DNA of 35,596 bases from a virus, in the IMG/VR virus record IMGVR_UViG_3300044638_007592, positions 1-35,596 of that record. The stretch is one strand, 5' to 3'. Below are positions 6,726 through 11,986 of this stretch, one piece after another. Made by a program: the position numbers and the translations under genes. The notes under the pieces were generated by a model, which saw only the letters and a program-made list of their open reading frames with translations, was not told the origin of the DNA and made no database searches. The stretch's first letter is position 1, and each line of letters begins with the position of its first letter.

Positions 6726-6810
6726 CGCGTTATCATTGTTAACTAAGATAACGAACCGCGCAAACAGTTTTTGATGACAAAGTTAACTTTGTGATGAATG
6801 GTGCATCACC
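6726..6810. promoter_or_regulatory. Divergent control region with two dyad operators
   Basis: Two dyads lie between the divergent RHH gene (minus) and 6811 gene (plus). The first is GTTATC-ATT-GTTAAC-TAA-GATAAC at 6729-6752. The second is the perfect 16-bp palindrome ACAAAGTTAACTTTGT at 6777-6792. Both are centred on GTTAAC. TGGTG-CAT-CACCA at 6799-6811 is a third small palindrome at the plus-strand start. Promoters must lie here, but no hexamers are convincing. The dyads fit binding by the RHH proteins on either side. Confidence 0.7.
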
Positions 6811-7266
6811 ATGAGCACCAAAAACGCCCGCATCCTCGGCATCCGCCTTGACGAAAAAACCAACGCACGGCTCTTGGTTTTCGAGTCCGCCACCCTCATT
6901 GAAGGCGTCTCCCTCGCGAGAGCGGCACTCATCGCCTCGCTCGATGCCTTTGACCAGCACGGCACCTTAACCCTGCCCCTGCGCATCACCGACGCCTCAC
7001 AATCCCATCCATTTTCGCATGGACAAACGCGCCAAAATCCGCTGGAATTCCCCGCATGCACGCCTCCGACATTTGCGACGCCTGCCCCTTCCATCGGCAT
7101 TTTCCCGACCAAGAAACCGCCGCTGGAGACTGCCAGCATTGCGATGCTGCCGCCTCCGCCCGTTCTGTCATCGTTGAACGACCGCCCGACTGCCGAACCT
7201 GCCCCCACCGAGCAGCGCAGCGAACCCAGCTACAGCAAGCCCAATCCGAAGCGCAAAGCCCGCTAA
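6811..7266 (+). CDS. Putative RHH-like regulator with Pro-rich tail
   Basis: The protein has 151 residues. The first 50 (RILGIRLDEKTNARLLVFES, then LARAALIASLDAFDQHG) resemble a ribbon-helix-helix fold: a strand with a basic residue, then two helices. From about residue 72 the sequence is Pro/Ser-rich without clear structure, and from 7056 the same DNA also encodes a Cys-rich frame. The coding region may therefore be shorter in function than its length. It is divergently transcribed from the minus-strand RHH gene across a shared operator region, an arrangement typical of a lysogeny switch. It is the first gene of the plus-strand set that leads towards the integrase. Confidence 0.6.
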   Translation: MSTKNARILGIRLDEKTNARLLVFESATLIEGVSLARAALIASLDAFDQHGTLTLPLRITDASQSHPFSHGQTRQNPLEFPACTPPTFATPAPSIGIFPTKKPPLETASIAMLPPPPVLSSLNDRPTAEPAPTEQRSEPSYSKPNPKRKAR

Positions 7267-7313
7267 ACACCCGTCAACAACGTCAACTCGGTCAATCCAG
7301 TCACCCCTCATGA
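7056..7313 (+). CDS. Small Cys-rich protein overlapping the regulator tail out of frame
   Basis: The frame encodes 85 residues with three CxxC pairs: CDAC, CQHC and CRTC, within about the first 50 residues, suggesting zinc binding. It overlaps the previous gene for 211 bp in another frame. Its TGA overlaps the ATG of the next gene (ATGA, 7310-7313), the same coupling seen elsewhere in this genome. That overlap and the ordered cysteines favour a real gene. The C-terminal part is read from a family C repeat (7267-7306). Against it: no known homology and possible chance. Confidence 0.45.
   Translation: MHASDICDACPFHRHFPDQETAAGDCQHCDAAASARSVIVERPPDCRTCPHRAAQRTQLQQAQSEAQSPLNTRQQRQLGQSSHPS
7267..7306. 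repeat. Junction repeat family C, degenerate copy
   Basis: CGTCAACAACGTCAACTCGG and TCAATCCAGTCACCCC are 9-bp-period repeats of the GTCACTCCG family, between the regulator gene and the membrane zinc-ribbon gene. Confidence 0.65.
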
Positions 7314-7690
7314 ACGCTTCCACCACCGAAACCATCTACACCTACCGCCGCGCCCGCAAAGTGCATGTCAGCGGCAGCGGCTTTGTCGCGCTGCTTTTTC
7401 TCATCGCCGCCGTCGTGTTCCTCATCCCCTTTTGGCCCCTTAGCCTCATCTTCCTCGCCCTCACCATCGCGTGCGACGCCAAGATGAAAACCATCTACCA
7501 CTGCGACCACTGCGGCAACGAAGTCGCCGCCACCTGCCGTCTGTGCCCCACCTGTCATGCCGATCTCGCCCCCGCGCCCCGCACACCGCTATGGAAAAGT
7601 CTCCTCATCACCACCGGGCAGCTCATCCTTACGCTCACCCTCATCGTCCTCGTCCTTTACGCCTTTCACATCTATAATCGCGCCGCTTGA
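7310..7690 (+). CDS. Membrane protein with a zinc-ribbon loop
   Basis: The protein has 126 residues. Two adjacent hydrophobic stretches near the N-terminus (FVALLFLIAAVVFLIPFWPL then SLIFLALTIACDA) and one near the C-terminus (LLITTGQLILTLTLIVLVLY) give about three membrane spans. Between them lie CDHC and CPTC plus CRLC, a small zinc ribbon. Its position in the lysogeny-side plus-strand block, just before a strong terminator and the attachment site, is typical of genes expressed from a prophage. A superinfection-exclusion role is possible but not shown. Confidence 0.65.
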   Translation: MNASTTETIYTYRRARKVHVSGSGFVALLFLIAAVVFLIPFWPLSLIFLALTIACDAKMKTIYHCDHCGNEVAATCRLCPTCHADLAPAPRTPLWKSLLITTGQLILTLTLIVLVLYAFHIYNRAA

Positions 7691-7720
7691 TTGCACGCTT
7701 CACAGATCTCATTCCCTATC

Positions 7721-7746
7721 AGCCCGCTCCAAGAGCGGGCTTTTTT
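7721..7746 (+). terminator. Rho-independent terminator
   Basis: AGCCCGCTC-CAA-GAGCGGGCT is followed by a run of T (7741-7746). The stem is 9 perfect base pairs. It ends the plus-strand transcript of the 6811-7690 genes and separates it from the integrase. Confidence 0.93.
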
Positions 7747-7764
7747 ACGGCCACAGCGCACCGT

Positions 7765-7787
7765 TTAGCACACAGTCATTAGCACAC
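7765..7787. other. attP arm-type integrase site pair, left
   Basis: TTAGCACAC occurs at 7765-7773 and again at 7779-7787, 14 bp start to start. The same pair with the same spacing occurs on the other side of the core at 7940-7962. This is the expected layout of arm-type sites for a tyrosine integrase. Confidence 0.75.
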
Positions 7788-7835
7788 CCGCGCCACAGCC
7801 AAGTAAAATCAAGCCCTCCAGCCTCACGGCGCATT

Positions 7836-7882
<47 letters not shown>

Positions 7883-7939
7883 CTGTTGACGATGGGAAGG
7901 GTTGCTTTGGGTGTGTTATTTGTGCTATTTGTGCGGCGA

Positions 7940-7962
7940 TTAGCACACATTGATTAGCACAT
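7940..7962. other. attP arm-type integrase site pair, right
   Basis: TTAGCACAC at 7940-7948 and TTAGCACA at 7954-7961, again 14 bp apart. TGTGCTAT at 7921-7928 is a near-inverted third copy. The last repeat overlaps the integrase ATG (7961), so integrase bound here could repress its own translation or transcription. Confidence 0.75.
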
Positions 7963-9019
7963 GAAAACCAAACGCACGGACGCCAAGGCACGACTTCCAA
8001 AGGGGCTTTATCTTCGCGGGCGGGGCTATTGGCTGAGGTGGACGCCAGTGGAGGGTGGGGAGCAGGTGCGGCAATCGCTGGGGACGGAGGATCTGGCGGA
8101 AGCGATCGCGGAGGCGGCTCGGGTGCGGCGGGAAACGGGGGCGCAGTTGCGGGAGGTGGCGGGGTCGTGTGAGGCGGAGCTTGAACGATACCTGGCGGCG
8201 AAGGCTCGCGAGGGATTGAGCACGAGCACGCTGTCTTCGCGGCGGTATGTGCTGGCGGGATTCGCGAGCTGGTGCGGGGCGGAGTCGCCGCGAGGGATTA
8301 CGCCAGGGATGTGTGCGCGGTGGTTTGAGGAGCGACTGGAGCGGCATGAGCATACGGCGGTGGCTTACTTGCACCAGGTGCGATGGTGGTTCGCTTGGCT
8401 GATGGAAAGCGGGCGGATCGGGCGTGATCCTTCGTCGGGAATCAAAATGCCGAAGCTCAAGATGCGGGCGCGGAAGCGGTTCATCACGGCGTCGGAGGCT
8501 CGGGCGGTGGTGGAGGCGTGCGAGGATGTGGAGCTGCGCTTTGCGGTGATGTGCGGACTGCATGCGGGGATGCGAAAGCTGGAGGTGATCGAGGCGCGGC
8601 CGGAGTGGTTTGATCTGGAGGCGGGGTTGATCCACATTCAGAAGACGGCAACGTTTGAGCCGAAGGATCGGGACAATCGCACGGTGCCGATGAGTGACGA
8701 TTTGCGGGCGTTTCTACAGGGGTATGGGCTGCGCGGGCCGTTCATGCTGGCGAGCGCGGTGAAGCACGGGAAAGCGCGGTATCGGTTCGATTTCCGCAAG
8801 TCGTATGATTCGCTGATGCGGCGGTGCGGGCTGGATGATGTGACGTTCCACGATTTGCGGCGGACGTTTGCGTCGCTGCTGGTGTCGCGTGGGGTGTCGC
8901 TCTACAAGGTGGCGAAGTGGCTGGGGGATGAGCTGGAGACGGTGCAGCTGCATTACGGGCATTTGATCCCGCAGGATGCGGAGATCAATGCGGCGTGGAG
9001 GACCGCTAAGTCGGAATGA
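7961..9019 (+). CDS. int: Tyrosine recombinase, phage integrase
   Basis: The protein has 352 residues. The N-terminal third is an AP2/SAM-like DNA-binding part (KGLYLRGRGYWLRWTP, then a core-binding domain about 70-155). The catalytic domain shows Arg205 (GLHAGMRKLEV), His297-x-x-Arg300 (FHDLRRTFAS), LGD at 321-323 where many relatives have LGH, and Tyr332 (VQLHYGHL). It cuts and joins attP at 7836-7882 with a host tRNA-Pro gene. Among the larger genes it is the only one on the plus strand. The ATG overlaps an arm-type repeat. No Shine-Dalgarno sequence is evident. A directionality factor was not firmly identified. Confidence 0.95.
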   Translation: MKTKRTDAKARLPKGLYLRGRGYWLRWTPVEGGEQVRQSLGTEDLAEAIAEAARVRRETGAQLREVAGSCEAELERYLAAKAREGLSTSTLSSRRYVLAGFASWCGAESPRGITPGMCARWFEERLERHEHTAVAYLHQVRWWFAWLMESGRIGRDPSSGIKMPKLKMRARKRFITASEARAVVEACEDVELRFAVMCGLHAGMRKLEVIEARPEWFDLEAGLIHIQKTATFEPKDRDNRTVPMSDDLRAFLQGYGLRGPFMLASAVKHGKARYRFDFRKSYDSLMRRCGLDDVTFHDLRRTFASLLVSRGVSLYKVAKWLGDELETVQLHYGHLIPQDAEINAAWRTAKSE

Positions 9020-9077
9020 CGAAACCAGAATGAGGAAGGACGAGCCGAACGGCCGCTGCGCCGAACTTCGATGTGGA
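9020..9077. repeat. Convergent junction with family E repeat
   Basis: GACGAAACCAGAATGAGGAA (about 9018-9037) is the reverse complement of a stretch at about 4021-4045. No clear bidirectional terminator is seen between the converging integrase and lysis transcripts. Confidence 0.6.
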
Positions 9078-9371
9078 TCAGTCGGCGAGCTGGGTGTTAG
9101 GCTCAGTGCAGACGAGGTGATTCGGCACATAGGCCAGCACATTTGAGATCGTGAGCGAGTTCCTCCATGTTGCTCGTTCTACCGTCAGTGTCCCGGCCCT
9201 CGTGGACGGTTTAAGCGTGACCAATTCACCAGCGGTAAAAGAGCAGTATTCACCAGCCAGTGGCGCAACAAGCCGAACAATGTCACTGGAGACAACAGCC
9301 GGGGAATCGTGTTTTACAGAGAAGCATTTTGGGCATTCACAAAATGGAGATGGTGCGGTGCATTTTCTCAT
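9078..9371 (-). CDS. Small Cys-containing protein downstream of the endolysin, unknown
   Basis: This 97-residue protein is not recognised. The N-terminus has CECPKC, possibly metal-binding; the rest looks like beta structure (VRLVAPLAGEYCSFTAGELV). It begins 22 bp after the endolysin stop on the same strand and is the last gene of the late transcript. Its GC content is lower than that of neighbours, as in a recently gained gene. It ends in EPNTQLAD, close to the KDNTQLGN end of the methyltransferase, the two sharing a 13-nt identity. Confidence 0.5.
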   Translation of the reverse strand: MRKCTAPSPFCECPKCFSVKHDSPAVVSSDIVRLVAPLAGEYCSFTAGELVTLKPSTRAGTLTVERATWRNSLTISNVLAYVPNHLVCTEPNTQLAD

Positions 9372-9393
9372 GGCTGTGTTTCAGTTTGATCAT

Positions 9394-9957
9394 TCACCGC
9401 GTCGCTTGGAAGTGCATGCTATCGCGATGCCAGAAGGCTCCGGCGGGGAGCCAGCCTTCGCGGGCGAAGGCTTCCATGACTTCGAGGGGCATGATGGCGG
9501 AGTTGGGCCAGTGCTGATGGTTCGCGTTGTTGTCGGGATCGAAATCGGCGGCGGCACCGCGGGCGTGGAGGCTGGGGAGGCTGCCGTTGCGCATGGGGCG
9601 GTTGTTGTAGCATCCGGCGTATTTTTCGAGGATGCTTTTGTGCGGGCTTTGAGCCATGGCTTCGAGCACGCGGCGGAGACTGGCGGCGACTTTGAGGTGG
9701 CAGCGGATGACGCGCACGGGCTTGCCGTCGTATTTGAGGCCGAGATCGGCGACGTTTAAGGCGGTGAGCTTGGATTCATCGCCGGGCGCGCCGTAGAAGC
9801 GCGTGAGGCTGGCTTGATCGGTGGCGGGCCAAGGGTTGCGCGCGGGCATGAGCTTCTTGAGGTGCGCTTGGCAAGCGGCGATGCTTTGAGGCCCCCACCA
9901 GCCGTCGGCGGTGACTCCGATGCAGCGCTGGATGTTTTGGATGTCTTTTAGGTTCAT
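9394..9957 (-). CDS. Endolysin: peptidoglycan-binding domain plus M15-type peptidase
   Basis: From the ATG at 9957 it has 187 residues; an upstream in-frame start at 10017 lacks domain support. Residues 1-37 (MNLKDIQNIQRCIGVTADGW, WGPQSIAA) match a peptidoglycan-binding type 1 repeat. The C-terminal domain has the M15 zinc site: His131-x6-Asp138 (HARGAAAD) and WHRDSMHFQ with His182. It should cut peptide cross-links or D-Ala ends of the host wall at lysis. No signal peptide, so it needs a holin. It follows the two lysis membrane proteins and an XRE regulator. A TTTGACAAT element lies 15 nt before the start. Confidence 0.88.
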   Translation of the reverse strand: MNLKDIQNIQRCIGVTADGWWGPQSIAACQAHLKKLMPARNPWPATDQASLTRFYGAPGDESKLTALNVADLGLKYDGKPVRVIRCHLKVAASLRRVLEAMAQSPHKSILEKYAGCYNNRPMRNGSLPSLHARGAAADFDPDNNANHQHWPNSAIMPLEVMEAFAREGWLPAGAFWHRDSMHFQATR

Positions 9958-10013
9958 GGATGCCGCGGCGGGATTGTCAAAAAGGCCGGACACGCTGGAA
10001 TGACGAAGACCGA

Positions 10014-10199
10014 TCACTTTTTTGGCTTCAGTTTAGCGAGGCGAGCGAGCGCTCCCTCTTGTAGCAAAATGTGAGGATCACGGGCGCTGTATTCGGCTTT
10101 TTCTACCCACGATTTTGAAGCGCTGAGGGCCTTTGCCGCCTCTTCCTGCGTGAGTCCAAGTCGCTCACGCTCGCTTTTGAGCTGTGCTGCAAAGTTCAT
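10014..10199 (-). CDS. Small XRE-family helix-turn-helix regulator
   Basis: The 61-residue protein is little more than an HTH: LKSERERLGLTQEEAAKALS, then SKSWVEKAEYSARDPHI, a standard XRE/Cro pattern with TQEEAA in the first helix and SWVEKAE in the recognition region. It starts 1 bp after the stop of the upstream 157-residue gene. It lies in the lysis region, far from the early switch, so it may control lysis or a local accessory pair. Dyads at 10674-10722 are candidate targets. Confidence 0.85.
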   Translation of the reverse strand: MNFAAQLKSERERLGLTQEEAAKALSASKSWVEKAEYSARDPHILLQEGALARLAKLKPKK

Positions 10200-10200
10200 G

Positions 10201-10674
10201 TTATTTCACTCCGACTGCGTTGGTGACGATTTTCCAGTCTGCATCGGACCACTCGTTTGTGACGACCTCCCCTGACTCGGAAACGACATCACCGTCTGCG
10301 TCAATGACGCAAGACTCACAGCGGCTTTCGAAATCAATAATTTGGAGCCATGTCTTTTCGAGGTTCATTTCAAGGCGGCATCCTTTGAACTCGGCACGGA
10401 GCACATTACCACATGAGCTAACCACTTCCATGAACTCAGTGACTTCAGGTTCAACTTCGCGTTCCTTCCAGCCGAGTTCGATGAGGATTTCATTCACGGC
10501 CTCATTGTGGCTTTCGGCCTCGATGCTATCGACCAAAGCGGCGACTTCATTGGTGGTCATATCGACTTGCTTACCTGCGGTGGCATCGCGGAAGGCATTC
10601 ATCATTTCTTTGTGGGTGAGCTTGGTGTTCATGTTTTTGAGTGGTTCGTTGTTTTCCTCTGACTCGGTATTCAT
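10201..10674 (-). CDS. Unknown acidic protein paired with the XRE regulator
   Basis: From the ATG at 10674 it has 157 residues; an in-frame ATG at 10698 would put its first codons in a dyad operator, and one at 10632 is also possible. It is acidic and not recognised. The C-terminal half has aromatic/beta-rich patterns (FKGCRLEMNLEKTWLQIIDF, CVIDADGDVVSESGEVVTNE). The tight pairing with an XRE protein resembles a toxin-antitoxin or accessory two-gene unit, with its own operators upstream and a terminator just before. That is inference from layout only. Confidence 0.6.
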   Translation of the reverse strand: MNTESEENNEPLKNMNTKLTHKEMMNAFRDATAGKQVDMTTNEVAALVDSIEAESHNEAVNEILIELGWKEREVEPEVTEFMEVVSSCGNVLRAEFKGCRLEMNLEKTWLQIIDFESRCESCVIDADGDVVSESGEVVTNEWSDADWKIVTNAVGVK

Positions 10675-10722
10675 CGCACAACGTCCGAACGTGCGCAAGT
10701 TCTATTTTCGCACGATGTGCGA
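10674..10722. promoter_or_regulatory. Two dyad operators upstream of the XRE gene pair
   Basis: TCGCAC-N11-GTGCGC at 10674-10696 and TCGCAC-GAT-GTGCGA at 10708-10722 use the same TCGCAC half-site. The AT-rich stretch TTATTTTCAAAC follows on the plus strand. The pair likely forms the control region of the 10674/10199 gene unit. Confidence 0.65.
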
Positions 10723-10764
10723 TTTATTTTCAAACTGACCCACTGCCGAAACTTTCACGCGAAA

Positions 10765-10798
10765 CAAAAAACGCCCTCGCCGGTAAGGGCGAGGGCGC
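10765..10798 (-). terminator. Rho-independent terminator (minus strand)
   Basis: On the minus strand CGCCCTCGCC-N6-GGCGAGGGCG is followed by TTTTTTG. The stem is 10 perfect base pairs. It ends the tail/lysis transcript after the holin-like gene and isolates the downstream XRE unit, which has its own operators. Confidence 0.92.
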
Positions 10799-10799
10799 T

Positions 10800-10836
10800 G
10801 TGACGGGATTGACCGGATTGACCGGAGTGACGGGGT
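10800..10836. repeat. Junction repeat family C
   Basis: GACGGGATTGACCGGATTGA and CCGGAGTGACGGGG form a clean 9-bp-period tandem between the lysis gene and the terminator. Confidence 0.85.
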
Positions 10837-10838
10837 GA

Positions 10839-11321
10839 TTACGGCTGAACGTCCAGGGGCTGTTTGACGGGGAGGGCTTTGGGCGCGGGGGCGGGGAGGA
10901 TGATGGTTTCGGCCTCACGGATGGCGGCGGCGTCGTCGGGGGTCAATGCGCCGCGTTTGACGGCGACATCGACGGCGAGGTTGACGAGCTGCCCAAGGCG
11001 GGCGTTTTGCTCGGGGGTGGAGCAGGCGGGGAGGCTGAGGAGGCAGAGAGTGGCAATGAGCACTTTGGGGCCGTTGGTGCCGTTGATGATGGCGGAGAGC
11101 CAGCCTTTGAGGCCGCGACCGTTGGCGAGGGCGGTGAGGAATCGCCCAAAGATCATGATGCCGAGAATGAAAGCGCTGCCGTAGCTGGCGTATTTGGCGG
11201 GCAGGGCCTCGGTGACAACTTGCTGGATAGCGGGATCGACGCCAGGGATGGGCGTTTGCGCGGAGGCGGTGGCGAGGGCGAGGAGGCCGAAGGTGAAGAG
11301 GCAGAGAAGGAAGGTTTTCAT
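10839..11321 (-). CDS. Lysis protein: holin-like membrane part joined to a lipobox tail (o-spanin-like)
   Basis: The protein has 160 residues. It starts with a signal-like stretch (MKTFLLCLFTFGLLALATAS), then a membrane helix at about 46-63 (ASYGSAFILGIMIFGRFL). A second hydrophobic segment ends in LSLPAC at 95-100, a classic lipobox with Cys100. A helical stretch and a Pro-rich tail (LPAPAPKALPVKQPLDVQP) follow, as in outer-membrane spanin lipoproteins. A holin and an o-spanin may thus be fused, or a lipoprotein may follow a membrane domain. It sits between the XhlA-like protein and the endolysin block. A TTTGACAAG element lies 14 nt before the ATG. Domain call moderate. Confidence 0.65.
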   Translation of the reverse strand: MKTFLLCLFTFGLLALATASAQTPIPGVDPAIQQVVTEALPAKYASYGSAFILGIMIFGRFLTALANGRGLKGWLSAIINGTNGPKVLIATLCLLSLPACSTPEQNARLGQLVNLAVDVAVKRGALTPDDAAAIREAETIILPAPAPKALPVKQPLDVQP

Positions 11322-11381
11322 GACGTGGGAGGGCGCTTGTCAAAAAACAAACCTGCGGGCAGGAGTGCCCGCATCACGGGA

Positions 11382-11921
11382 TCACTGCGGCTGAGTGCCG
11401 CAGTCGTCGGGCTGGGCGGTGGCTTTGGCGGCGACGGTTCCGAAGGATGCGGAAGGTTTCGGCAGGATTCGGAATGATTCGGAAAAATGCCACGCTTTTC
11501 CGATCTTGACTGGCATGGGATCAAACATCTCCGCTTCGATGTAGTTGAGCACGGTGCGCTCATCGACGCCATCGGGGCCGATGCGTTTGGCGACGTCTTT
11601 GGTGGTGAGCCAGGTGCGGGCATCGGGGGACGCGGCGGCATCGAGCAAAGCGGGGCCGGATTGAGCATCGCCGGTGATGACGCTGGTGCTTTGATGGGGC
11701 GCGGTGGCTCCGGGTTTGCCGATGACGAGATTGAGGATGCCGACGAGGACGGCGGCGATGACGAGCCAGGCGAGTTTGGAGAGCGTGGCGTCGATTTTGG
11801 CGAGCATGGTTTCCGTCATGTGCATGCGGGCAGAGAGTCCTTGGCTGCTGTCGTCGTCGCCAAAAAGGGCGCGTTCACAGCGGCTGAGGCGGGTTTCGAA
11901 TTCATCGGCGTCATGGCCCAT
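11382..11921 (-). CDS. XhlA/holin-like membrane protein fused to a helix-turn-helix domain
   Basis: The protein has 179 residues. Residues 8-48 form an amphipathic helix (FETRLSRCERALFGDDDSSQ, then LSARMHMTETMLAKIDATLS), followed by a membrane helix at 50-68 (LAWLVIAAVLVGILNLVIG). This layout matches XhlA-type hemolysin/holin accessories. Residues 104-151 instead look like a DNA-binding domain of the MerR/excisionase class: WLTTKDVAKRIGPDGVDERT, then YIEAEM and a WHFS wing. A soluble domain tethered to the membrane by such an anchor is unusual. It lies between the tail fibre and the lysis protein. The start is supported by a TTTGACTTA element 11 nt upstream. Confidence 0.65.
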   Translation of the reverse strand: MGHDADEFETRLSRCERALFGDDDSSQGLSARMHMTETMLAKIDATLSKLAWLVIAAVLVGILNLVIGKPGATAPHQSTSVITGDAQSGPALLDAAASPDARTWLTTKDVAKRIGPDGVDERTVLNYIEAEMFDPMPVKIGKAWHFSESFRILPKPSASFGTVAAKATAQPDDCGTQPQ

Positions 11922-11932
11922 GGAGAGCGGGT

Positions 11933-11941
11933 TAAGTCAAA
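11933..11941 (-). promoter_or_regulatory. Start-associated element, variant TTTGACTTA, 11 nt before the start
   Basis: Minus-strand TTTGACTTA ends exactly 11 nt before the ATG at 11921. It matches the exact TTTGACACC-N11 copies in six of nine bases and in spacing. Confidence 0.55.
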
Positions 11942-11986
11942 GGATTAACGGGGCCACGTGGGAAGGATTGGAATGGAGAGGGGTGG

